NCBI GenBank assembly: GCA_017476965.1
Contig: JAFUXX010000038.1
Location: 1-10,043, forward strand
Reading direction: 5' to 3'
Source of the DNA: Kiritimatiellia bacterium
GTDB lineage: Bacteria; Verrucomicrobiota; Kiritimatiellia; RFP12; UBA3636
DNA: 10,043 bases
Positions 1 through 6,197 of the stretch are shown piece by piece (position 1 is the first letter of the stretch; each line of letters opens with the position of its first letter). A program made the position numbers and the translations under genes. Below the pieces are notes generated by a model. The model did not search any database, was not told where the DNA came from, and saw only the letters and a program-made list of their open reading frames with translations.

Positions 1-678
1 CCCCGCCCCGGCGCGGTCGCCCGGGCCGCCGACGACGAACACGCGGGCGTCCGATTCGCGCACGATGATGCGGATGGCCTCGGCGAACCGCTCCGCGGGC
101 CAGTTCTTGCTCTCCCACCGCGAAAACGGGGCGACCGCGACCGCGGGGCCGCCGAGGGAAGCGAGCTCGGGCGCGAGCGCGGCGAGGTCGGTTTCCGGGA
201 CGCGCAACGGGAAGCGCGGGACGTCCGGCACCGGGATGCCGAGGACGGGCAGCACGGCGAGGCATTCGTCCACGGCGTGGCGGCGCGGGGAAAACGGCGG
301 AAGCGGCTTTTCGGTGTAGAAAAACCGGGACCCCTCGCGCGAAAACGGTGGGCCGACGACGCGCGCGCCCTTTTCCCGGCGCGCGGCGCGGGCGACGGCC
401 GCGCTTTTGAGGAGCCCCTGGAAGTCGACGACGAGCGAGTAGCGGCCGCCGGCGCGGAGCCTGCGGACGTCGCGCAGCCACTGGACGGGGCTCGACGGCC
501 GGGACACGGTCACGACGCGGTCGACGCACGAAAAAAGGGAAACGAGGCCGGCGAACTGCGGTTGCACGGCCCAATCGACGGGAACTCCCAGCGCATCGCG
601 GATTTCCGCGACCGCCGGGAGTGCGTGGAGCGCGTCCCCGAGGGAACTGAGCTTTACGACGAGGACCCGCCCCTCCAT
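1..678 (-). CDS. Glycosyltransferase family 9 (heptosyltransferase-like), C-terminus beyond the window
   Basis: This encodes the first 226 residues of a GT9 enzyme; the window ends before its stop codon. GT9 members such as WaaC and WaaF transfer heptose from ADP-heptose to the lipopolysaccharide inner core at the cytoplasmic face of the inner membrane. Visible hallmarks are the N-terminal Rossmann strand and loop VKLSSLGDALHALPA (residues 8-22), DFQGLLKSA (85-93), the HAVDE segment near 134-138, and SRWESKNWP (186-194), which matches the conserved Lys-Trp-Pro region of WaaC. A GGPGD turn follows at 217-221. Family members are usually about 320-350 residues, so roughly the last third is missing. 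The ATG at 678-676 lies 8 bases after the stop of the upstream foldase gene. An in-frame TTG at 690-688 overlaps that stop and would add four residues. No good Shine-Dalgarno is visible, so translational coupling is likely. GT9 membership is clear; the exact acceptor is not. Confidence 0.88.
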   Translation of the reverse strand, partial: MEGRVLVVKLSSLGDALHALPAVAEIRDALGVPVDWAVQPQFAGLVSLFSCVDRVVTVSRPSSPVQWLRDVRRLRAGGRYSLVVDFQGLLKSAAVARAARREKGARVVGPPFSREGSRFFYTEKPLPPFSPRRHAVDECLAVLPVLGIPVPDVPRFPLRVPETDLAALAPELASLGGPAVAVAPFSRWESKNWPAERFAEAIRIIVRESDARVFVVGGPGDRAGAG

Positions 679-686
679 GGGCTTGC

Positions 687-2345
687 TCAATCCGCGGAGC
701 CGGCGGAAGCGTCCTCCTCGTCCTCCGGCGCGTCGAACGGCGTCAGGGGCTCGGGATCCATGGCGTCGAGGTTGGAGGAGAGCCAGTTGCGCCAGACGGC
801 GTCGCCCATGTCGGCGGAAAGGTTGCGGCGGACGCCGTCCCGGACGCGTTCGAGAACGGCCAGAGCCTCGGGCTCGCGCTCGACGACCTGGAAGAAGAGC
901 ACGCCGCCGGGCACGGGAACGCCTTCGCGGCAGAGTTCGCCGGGGCCGAGCTGGAGCATCGCCTGGGCGACGCTGCGCGGCGAGGCGACGACCTGCGTGC
1001 CGGCCTGCGCGTCGAGGTAGGAGAACACGAAATTGGTGCCGGCGTCCATGCCGTTTTCGGCGGCGATTTCGGCGAAAGTCCTGCCGGCGCCGAGGCCGGT
1101 GGCGAACGTGTCGCGCATGGCGGTGGCGTCGCTCTGGAAGAGGCGGCCGGCCTTGTCCTCGCGGGCGTCCTTTTCGACGCGATCGCGGATCGCGTCGAAC
1201 GCCGGGACGCTGGAGGGCACGACTTCGAGCAGGCGGGCCACGACGGGGGCGTCCGTCGTTTCGTCGCCGATGGCGTCGGTCACCATGTCGCGGACGGAGC
1301 CGCCTTCGAGGGCGAACACGGCGTCGGACACGGCCTGGCCGCGCGGCACGCCGACCGGGACGGAGCCGACGGCGAAAAGCGCGGTGGTGGTGACGGTGCG
1401 GCCGGCCTCGGCGGCGGCGGCTTCGAAATCGATGGAATCGGGGCTCTGGTCCTTGGCATCCCAGAAGCGGTCGGCGAACTCGGCGGCGGCGCGGTACGCG
1501 GCTTCGCGCGCGGAGACGGCGGCGAGGGCCTTTTCGATTTCGGGGCGGACCTCGTCGAGCGGGCGCTCGGTTTCGTTGCCGTCGGCGTCCTTGGTCTTGA
1601 AATCGGCTATGTGCTCGTCGTAATAGGCGAATACGTCGTCGTCCTCGACCGCGGTCTCCTGCGGGAACTCGGAAGAGGGAAACGACACCCAGACGGCGGA
1701 ACGGTACTCGGGCAGGCGGTAGAGGTCCTGGTGGTTCTCGTAGAACGCCTTGGCCTCTTCGGCGGAGAGCTCGACGGTCGCGGCGTCGCGCTTGTTCTCG
1801 AACGTCGCGGCGCGGAGGGTGTAGAGGTCGCTCAAGCCGCGGGCGCGGTCCTCCACCACGGAAGGCGCGGCCCACGGGCCGGTGGCGACGAGGCCCTGGA
1901 GCATGCGCAGCGAAATGCCGGCGCGGACTGTCTCCTGGTACGCGACGGGCGTGTAGCCCTGCGCGCGGAGGATGGAGCGGTAGCGGCCGCGGTCGAACTC
2001 GCCGTCCTCGCCGCGGAACGCGGGATCGGAGCGGATGATGCGCGCGAGCAGGTCGTCCGAAACGGTCAGGCCGAGTTCGCGGGCGCGGACGAGCGCCGCG
2101 TAGCGCACCCAGACGTCGCGGGCGGTGGCGTCGCGGTCCTCGTCGCGGATCATGCGGGAGGCGAGCTCGAACAAGTTCGGATCGACGGCCTTGTCGCCGA
2201 GCCGGCCGATGCGGGTCTCGACGGCGCGGCTGCGCTCGGACGCGCTGAAGATGTCCGAGGCGCCGAACGCGACCGCGACGACAATCGCGAACGCTGCCCA
2301 GACCCACTTGTTTTTCACCATGTTGTTGAACTTGATTATGAACAT
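687..2345 (-). CDS. PpiD/SurA-N-like membrane-anchored periplasmic foldase, no recognisable parvulin domain
   Basis: This 552-residue protein has a short cytoplasmic start, one hydrophobic segment (about residues 14-30, WVWAAFAIVVAVAFGA) and a long soluble remainder, as in PpiD, an inner-membrane chaperone for newly exported proteins. The SurA_N-like region spans about 40-180 and includes the segment FDRGRYRSILRAQGYTP (117-133). Two successive helical motifs of the type seen in PpiD follow: AKAFYENHQDLYRLPEY (198-214) and VFAYYDEHIADF (238-249), then a DEVRPEIEKAL helix (264-274). I could not find a parvulin core with its usual GGDLG-type motif, so a chaperone role is more likely than catalysis. 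The C-terminal 15 or so residues are acidic. The ATG at 2345 is preceded by AGGA about ten bases upstream; a second ATG at residue 9 is possible. The GT9 gene follows after 8 bases, so the two are probably cotranscribed. Family assignment rests on overall pattern, not a database match. Confidence 0.75.
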   Translation of the reverse strand: MFIIKFNNMVKNKWVWAAFAIVVAVAFGASDIFSASERSRAVETRIGRLGDKAVDPNLFELASRMIRDEDRDATARDVWVRYAALVRARELGLTVSDDLLARIIRSDPAFRGEDGEFDRGRYRSILRAQGYTPVAYQETVRAGISLRMLQGLVATGPWAAPSVVEDRARGLSDLYTLRAATFENKRDAATVELSAEEAKAFYENHQDLYRLPEYRSAVWVSFPSSEFPQETAVEDDDVFAYYDEHIADFKTKDADGNETERPLDEVRPEIEKALAAVSAREAAYRAAAEFADRFWDAKDQSPDSIDFEAAAAEAGRTVTTTALFAVGSVPVGVPRGQAVSDAVFALEGGSVRDMVTDAIGDETTDAPVVARLLEVVPSSVPAFDAIRDRVEKDAREDKAGRLFQSDATAMRDTFATGLGAGRTFAEIAAENGMDAGTNFVFSYLDAQAGTQVVASPRSVAQAMLQLGPGELCREGVPVPGGVLFFQVVEREPEALAVLERVRDGVRRNLSADMGDAVWRNWLSSNLDAMDPEPLTPFDAPEDEEDASAGSAD

Positions 2346-2433
2346 GGCATTTCCATCCTGTCTCTTGTCGGTCGGTCGATCGTTTTCTGCTCCGGCCGGG
2401 CGCCGCGCCGGTCAGGCGCGCCCGTTTCCGGTG

Positions 2434-2473
2434 AAAAGGGGGCGCCCCTGCCTAGTGTTCCAGGGACGCCCCC
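2434..2473 (-). terminator. Intrinsic terminator of the Ala/Glu-rich protein gene
   Basis: Read on the minus strand, GGGGGCGTCCCTG (2473-2461) and CAGGGGCGCCCCC (2450-2438) form a 13-bp stem with one G-U wobble and a 10-base loop (2460-2451). TTTT (2437-2434) follows directly. The wobble would be a C-A mismatch on the plus strand, so the minus orientation folds better. It lies 28 bases after the stop of the gene ending at 2501 and before the foldase start at 2345, which should uncouple these two genes. The remaining 88 bases up to the foldase start must then hold its promoter, but no convincing -35/-10 pair is visible there. Confidence 0.8.
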
Positions 2474-2500
2474 AGGGGGTTGTCGCGGGTCGCCCCGGAC

Positions 2501-2986
2501 TTAGAGGTTGCCGTGGGGGGTCGCGTCGGGCTGCGTCGTGGGCGTCTTCTTGGAAGCCTTGGACGGACGACGGGCGGGGACGGCCTCGGCGGCGCCGGGA
2601 TCGGTGATGTCGCCGGTCCAGACTTCGAGCCCGGACGGAGTCGTCGGGACGGGAGCGTACTCGTAGGCGGAATCCTCGATCGCGCGCTCGAGATCGGCGA
2701 TGTCCATCGTGTCGGCAGGCTCGGCCTCCTCTTCCTCGGCGGCGGGAGCGGCCTCTTCGGCCTCTTCGGCCTCTTCGGCCTCTTCGGCGGCCTCGGCGGC
2801 TTCGGCGGCCTCTTCCTTGACCTCCTCGGCGGCGGCCTCGGCGGCGGGAGCGGCTTCCTCGGCGGCGGCCTCGGCAACGGCCTCGACGGCCTCCTCGGCG
2901 GCGGCTTCGGCTTCGTCCGCCAGAACGGCGGGCGTGACGGCGGCGCAGAAAGCGGCCGCGGCGATCATCGTGACGGTTTTGTTCAT
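2501..2986 (-). CDS. Small exported Ala/Glu-rich low-complexity protein
   Basis: This 161-residue protein is not one I recognise by family. Residues 1-23 are a classic Sec signal peptide: MNK, then a hydrophobic core, ending VLA before DE, so cleavage after Ala23 is expected. Residues 24-91 are almost entirely Ala and Glu with an EEA/EAA periodicity, predicting a long, very acidic helix or disordered stretch. Residues 92-135 look more ordered (DIADLERAIEDSAYEYAPVP, then SGLEVWTGDITDPGA). The last 25 residues are basic and Thr/Pro-rich (ARRPSKASKKTPTTQPD). The charge therefore flips from strongly negative to positive along the chain. The start ATG at 2986-2984 begins the signal peptide; the frame stays open upstream, but an export signal would not be placed internally. 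The Shine-Dalgarno is weak. The gene lies 85 bases after the FecR-like gene and ends at its own terminator, so the two may be one transcript. The coding frame is supported by the signal peptide and terminator; function is unknown. Confidence 0.75.
   Translation of the reverse strand: MNKTVTMIAAAAFCAAVTPAVLADEAEAAAEEAVEAVAEAAAEEAAPAAEAAAEEVKEEAAEAAEAAEEAEEAEEAEEAAPAAEEEEAEPADTMDIADLERAIEDSAYEYAPVPTTPSGLEVWTGDITDPGAAEAVPARRPSKASKKTPTTQPDATPHGNL
2751..2786 (-). repeat. 9-bp tandem repeat coding for Glu-Glu-Ala units
   Basis: The plus-strand unit GCCTCTTCG occurs four times in perfect tandem (2751-2759, 2760-2768, 2769-2777, 2778-2786), with degenerate GGCCTC/GGCTTC units continuing on both sides. 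The period is a multiple of three, so copy-number change would lengthen or shorten the acidic stretch of the exported protein without breaking the frame. Confidence 0.9.
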
Positions 2987-3071
2987 TGCTGTGTTCTCGG
3001 TTCTGTTTGTTGTGTCCGGTGAACGGCCCGCCGTGCGCCGGAGCTTGTTGAAATCGTGTCCTGTCGTCGGG

Positions 3072-4133
3072 CTACCACTCGTCTCCGAAACCCTCGAAGC
3101 CGGAGAAGTCGCCGGCGCCTTCCGCGGAGTCGAACCCCGCGTCGTCGCCGCCGTCGCCCTCGTCGCCGAATTCGGAGAAAGCCTCCTCGCCGCCCTGCTC
3201 GGGCAGGGACGACTCCGCGTTGCCGACGCCGGTCTGGCCCTCGAGGTAGCTGTACGCCAGCACGGGGCCCTCCGCATCCTGCGACGGCGGGGGGAAGGAA
3301 ACCATGACGGAAACCGACATGCGGTGGCCGATCGCGGCGAACTGGCGCCAGATCTTGCCGACGGTGCGGGACTTGAACCACACCGTTTCCTCCGCGTCGG
3401 CCCCCTTCTCGAACGCAACGGAGAACTCGCCGCTGCCGGTCGCGATCTTGGTGAAGCTGTCGGTGCCGGAAACGACGATCTCGGTGTTGTGGCGCAGGCG
3501 CGAAACCTTGAACTGCTTGCCGACGAGCTCCATGTGGCCGGCGGGGGCGGCGAACTTGCAGACCCACTCGCCTTCGCCGCGGCCGGGGGAGACCTTGATC
3601 TGGTTCTGGTCGGACATCCTCACCGCGTCGCAGAGCGGGGTGCGCACGACGACGGCTTCGAGGTTGGCCTCGGCCGCGGCGTCGCCCGCGGCGGCGCCGG
3701 TCTTGGAAACGGGGGCCGTGAGGTACGTCGTGATGGAGCCTTCGAGCAGCTCCACGACCTTGCGCTCGCGCACGCCGCCTTCGCCGGCCGTCGTTTCGTC
3801 GAGAAAACGGACCTTGGCGCCGGGCGAGAGACGGAAGCGGAAGTCGGGGGCGAGCTGCACGATCGCGCCGGGCTTGCCGGGATCGAGCTTCGCGCGCTTG
3901 GCGGCCTTGATCTCCTCGGGCGTGAGGGCGGCCGGGATCTCGACCACGGTGCCGTACGGATACGCGTGGTCCGCGAGAAGGGCCTCCTCTTCGCCGCCGG
4001 GCCTGCACGCGGTGGCCGAACCGGTGACCTTCGCCGCCACGAACAGCGGATCGAACAGGGCGGCACCGGCACCGGCGGCACCGGCAACCATCAACGCGAC
4101 CGCGGCGAAACCGCTCGGACGAAGGGAACGCAT
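3072..4133 (-). CDS. FecR-like exported protein with acidic Gly/Phe-rich C-terminal tail
   Basis: The 353-residue product starts with a signal-like segment (RSLRPSG, then a hydrophobic Ala/Gly/Val run at about 8-26), placing it outside the cytoplasm or anchored in the membrane. Residues 88-165 resemble a FecR domain: GAIVQLAPDFRFRLSPGAKVR, then VVELLEGSITTYLTAPV, the pattern of stacked beta strands found in FecR periplasmic regions. Residues 200-285 hold more beta-type sequence, including TEIVVSGTDSFTKIATG. Three cysteines (43, 168, 192) could form disulfides. From about 310 the chain becomes acidic, Gly- and Phe-rich low complexity and ends in Trp. No anti-sigma N-terminal region, sigma-factor gene or TonB receptor is seen nearby, so classical iron-citrate signalling is unlikely. 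I chose the ATG at 4133 because GGAG lies eight bases upstream and a promoter (4200-4172) would start transcription inside the longer frame that opens at 4172. The FecR-like call is by pattern only. Confidence 0.7.
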   Translation of the reverse strand: MRSLRPSGFAAVALMVAGAAGAGAALFDPLFVAAKVTGSATACRPGGEEEALLADHAYPYGTVVEIPAALTPEEIKAAKRAKLDPGKPGAIVQLAPDFRFRLSPGAKVRFLDETTAGEGGVRERKVVELLEGSITTYLTAPVSKTGAAAGDAAAEANLEAVVVRTPLCDAVRMSDQNQIKVSPGRGEGEWVCKFAAPAGHMELVGKQFKVSRLRHNTEIVVSGTDSFTKIATGSGEFSVAFEKGADAEETVWFKSRTVGKIWRQFAAIGHRMSVSVMVSFPPPSQDAEGPVLAYSYLEGQTGVGNAESSLPEQGGEEAFSEFGDEGDGGDDAGFDSAEGAGDFSGFEGFGDEW

Positions 4134-4171
4134 GAATCGGACTCCGTGTGAAATTGACGTGAACGGCGGCA

Positions 4172-4200
4172 ATGATATCGGGCCGCGGAAGCAAAGTCAA
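4172..4200 (-). promoter_or_regulatory. Sigma70-type promoter for the FecR-like gene
   Basis: On the minus strand TTGACT (4200-4195) and TATCAT (4177-4172) are separated by exactly 17 bases. Predicted start of transcription is near 4165, giving a leader of about 32 bases before the ATG at 4133, with GGAG (4145-4142) as ribosome binding site. The local AT content stands out from the surrounding GC-rich DNA. Confidence 0.7.
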
Positions 4201-4237
4201 GAGCGCAACGCGCCCGAAACGCGCCGGGGCGGGATTT

Positions 4238-4266
4238 TTGACAACGCGCGCGCCCGGGAGTAGTAT
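4238..4266 (+). promoter_or_regulatory. Sigma70-type promoter for the glycosidase-transporter operon
   Basis: A perfect -35 box TTGACA (4238-4243) is followed after exactly 17 bases by TAGTAT (4261-4266), which matches four of six positions of the -10 consensus. Transcription should start near 4273, leaving a leader of about 75 bases before the ATG at 4348. It diverges from the minus-strand promoter at 4172-4200, with 37 bases between the two -35 boxes. Confidence 0.75.
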
Positions 4267-4288
4267 CGCGACCCGTTGCGCGGCGCCG

Positions 4289-4312
4289 CCGGGGCGCGGG
4301 CCCGCGCCCCGG
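4289..4312. repeat. 24-bp perfect palindrome in the operon leader
   Basis: The half-site CCGGGGCGCGGG (4289-4300) is followed immediately by its exact reverse complement (4301-4312). It begins about 16 bases after the predicted transcription start, so it could be a protein-binding operator in DNA or, in RNA, a 10-bp hairpin with a GGCC loop. It overlaps the first copy of the leader direct repeat. No known operator family is recognised. Confidence 0.8.
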
Positions 4313-4346
4313 AAGGCACACACCACGCGCCCCGGAAGGCACACAC
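4303..4346 (+). repeat. Duplicated 21-bp leader segment, each copy carrying a Shine-Dalgarno core
   Basis: Positions 4303-4323 and 4326-4346 are identical over 21 bases, beginning CGCGCCCCGGAAGG and ending CACACAC, with two bases (CA) between them. The period of 23 is not a multiple of three, which fits non-coding DNA. Each copy holds GGAAGG. Only the second (4334-4339) is correctly placed, 8 bases before the ATG at 4348; the first lies 31 bases upstream. Confidence 0.9.
4334..4339 (+). promoter_or_regulatory. Ribosome binding site that fixes the glycosidase start
   Basis: GGAAGG with an 8-base spacer precedes the ATG at 4348. The same frame is open from an earlier ATG at 4276, but that would translate the palindrome and duplicated leader, and it lies only a few bases after the predicted transcription start with no ribosome site. 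Confidence 0.8.
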
Positions 4347-4347
4347 G

Positions 4348-6177
4348 ATGCACTACAAACATTTCGATCCGGTCGCGATCGCCGAGCGCTCGCTCAACTA
4401 CCTGACCCGGATGACGGATCCGGCCAACGACCACCTGCCGTACTGGCTGATCCTCCCGAACAAGAAGCCGGCCGAGGCCGCGCACTGCCGCGTGGACGAC
4501 GCGGAGCTCGTCGCCTCCTGGTACGAGGGGCTCGACGCCACGCGCAAGATCCTCGCCACGGACCGCGGCGGCGACGTGCTCGCCTCGTTCCGCCGTTTCC
4601 TGCTCTCGTCCTGGGGGCCCAAGGGCCTGCGCTACCACCGCAAGTACCCGTGGACGCACACCATGCACAGCTCGTTCCACGAAATGGGCTACGTGCTTTC
4701 CGCGATGAACCGCCTCTGCGCCAACGACCCTTCGGACGCGGAGGCGGAAAAGCGCACGGCGGCGCTCGTCCGCGGAATGCGCTCGCTCGTGATCGAGCGC
4801 AAGGTGCGCACGTTCTGGTCCGGCGATTTCGCCGAGCCCGATCCGGTGTACGAGTTCCCCAACGACGTCTACCTGCTCGACGGCGGGTTCGACACGACGC
4901 GCCACACCGGCCGCGGCGAACAGTGCATCCGCAACGCCGTCGTGCTGGAAGGCCTCGTGGACCGCTGGTTCGCGGCGGGCGACGAGGTCGCGCTCGACCT
5001 CGCGCGCGGCATCGCCAACCACCTGCTCGGCCCCGCGCGCTACTTCAACTGGAAGATGGAGTTCATGGGCCACGTCCACTCCACGGTCTGGGTCGCGGTC
5101 GGGCTCGCGAAGCTCCACCGCGCGACCGGCGACGCCAAGTACCTCTCCGCCGCGAAGGGGATATACGACTACGCCCGCTCGCTTTCCTCCTCTTTCGGCT
5201 GGGTCCCCGAATACGCGCAGTGGCACCCGATGGCGGAGGAACACTGCGAAACGTGCTGCATCAAGGACATGCTCGTGCTCGCGCGCGAGCTCGTGCGCTG
5301 CGGCCACCCCGAGTACTGGAACGACTTCGACCTCTTCGCCCGCAACCAGTTCGCCGAGAACCAGATCGACAGCGCCACGTACGTCGTGTGCGACGAATCG
5401 CTCCCCGATTCGGCCGACGGCTCCATCACGCACCACGACATCGGCGGCCGCATGATCGGCGGGTTCACCGGCGGGTCGCTCCCCAACAGCATCTCGATCA
5501 ACAAGTTCCGCTCCATCGCCGGTTGCTGCGGCGGCACGGCCCCGCAGGCGCTCCAGGTCGTCTGGGACTGCGCGGTGGAGAAGGAGAACGGCGTCTGGAC
5601 CGTGAACGTCCCGCTCGACCGCGAGACCGCGGCCTGGAAGCTCGTTTCGCGCTACCCGGACGAAGGATCGATGGCGATCACGCTCAAGCGCGGCGGCCGC
5701 GCCGGCTTCCGCCGCTACAAGTGGATGGGCCGCGCGCCGCGCGGGTTCGTGGACGGCGCCGAGGTCGCGCTGGAGGAAAATAACGGGGTGCTGCTCTTCC
5801 CGCGCCTCAAGCCCGGCCAGACCGCCGAGCTGCGCCACCCGATCCGCACCGCGGTGCGCCCCGAGCGCGTCGCCGGCAAGACGTACAGGATTTCCTGGCG
5901 CGGGCCGGACGTGGTGGACGTCTTCCCGCGCGGCGAACACCTGCGCCTCTTCCAGCGAGACCTCGACAGGAAGCCGTACCTGCCGAAGCCGTCCGACGTG
6001 ACGAACGAAACCGCTTCCAACTACGGACCCACGCAACAGACCAAGGCTCCTTCCGGCGCGCCCGGCGGCGAAGTGAAATCCGCAGCCAAGGGCAAGCCCG
6101 CGAAGGCGAGGGCCAAGCGCACTCCCGCGAAGGCCAAAGCAAAGCCCGCGAAAGCGAAAGCAGCAAAGCGCGGCTGA
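4348..6177 (+). CDS. GH127-like (DUF1680) glycosidase with Zn/Cys active site and a Lys/Ala-rich C-terminal tail
   Basis: The 609-residue protein resembles the GH127/DUF1680 family, whose type member HypBA1 is a beta-L-arabinofuranosidase using a zinc-bound cysteine as nucleophile. In that enzyme, Glu and Cys of an ETC motif and two adjacent Cys bind zinc. Here HCETCC (299-304) supplies Glu301 and Cys303, and AGCCGGTAPQAL (391-402) supplies the Cys393-Cys394 pair, with Cys393 the likely nucleophile. Glu288 in GWVPEYAQW is a candidate acid/base. Residues 1-410 are helix-rich, fitting an (alpha/alpha)6 barrel, and about 415-535 are beta-rich (WTVNVPLDRE, then SMAITLKRGG). There is no signal peptide, so the enzyme should act in the cytoplasm. 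From 576 to 609 the chain is Lys/Ala/Pro with 11 Lys, 3 Arg and no acidic residue, like histone H1 tails, which is odd for this family. It heads a probable four-gene operon behind the promoter at 4238. The actual sugar substrate is unknown, and the family match is moderately sure. Confidence 0.7.
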   Translation: MHYKHFDPVAIAERSLNYLTRMTDPANDHLPYWLILPNKKPAEAAHCRVDDAELVASWYEGLDATRKILATDRGGDVLASFRRFLLSSWGPKGLRYHRKYPWTHTMHSSFHEMGYVLSAMNRLCANDPSDAEAEKRTAALVRGMRSLVIERKVRTFWSGDFAEPDPVYEFPNDVYLLDGGFDTTRHTGRGEQCIRNAVVLEGLVDRWFAAGDEVALDLARGIANHLLGPARYFNWKMEFMGHVHSTVWVAVGLAKLHRATGDAKYLSAAKGIYDYARSLSSSFGWVPEYAQWHPMAEEHCETCCIKDMLVLARELVRCGHPEYWNDFDLFARNQFAENQIDSATYVVCDESLPDSADGSITHHDIGGRMIGGFTGGSLPNSISINKFRSIAGCCGGTAPQALQVVWDCAVEKENGVWTVNVPLDRETAAWKLVSRYPDEGSMAITLKRGGRAGFRRYKWMGRAPRGFVDGAEVALEENNGVLLFPRLKPGQTAELRHPIRTAVRPERVAGKTYRISWRGPDVVDVFPRGEHLRLFQRDLDRKPYLPKPSDVTNETASNYGPTQQTKAPSGAPGGEVKSAAKGKPAKARAKRTPAKAKAKPAKAKAAKRG

Positions 6178-6197
6178 AACACCGGGTCGGAAAACAA

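Noticed and set aside
2397..2424. Inverted repeat CGGGCGC ... GCGCCCG upstream of the foldase gene
   Set aside because: Seven pairs in GC-rich DNA with a 14-base loop and no T-run are easily expected by chance.
4057..4092. Short GGCACCGGC-type repeats on the plus strand
   Set aside because: They encode the Ala/Gly hydrophobic core of the signal-like segment of the FecR-like protein and need no other explanation.
2700..4151. A 483-codon plus-strand open frame beginning with a Ser/Ala-rich stretch
   Set aside because: It is the complement of the Ala/Glu repeat and of the FecR-like gene, and has no ribosome site or promoter.
4134..4172. Upstream ATG at 4172 that would extend the FecR-like protein by 13 residues
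   Set aside because: It lies upstream of the predicted transcription start, and the ATG at 4133 has GGAG at the right distance and begins the signal-like segment.
4276..4347. Upstream ATG at 4276 that would extend the glycosidase by 24 residues
   Set aside because: The extension would translate the palindrome and duplicated leader, is Arg/Ala/Gly/His-rich, and has no ribosome binding site.
2983..6036. A 1017-codon minus-strand open frame covering the divergent region and most of the glycosidase gene
   Set aside because: It is antisense to genes with recognisable families, its product is Arg/Ala/Gly/Val-rich with no domain pattern, and it crosses two promoters. Long antisense frames are expected at this GC content.
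3072..6177. Idea that the acidic tail of the FecR-like protein pairs with the basic tail of the glycosidase
   Set aside because: The first has an export signal and the second does not, so they should be in different compartments.
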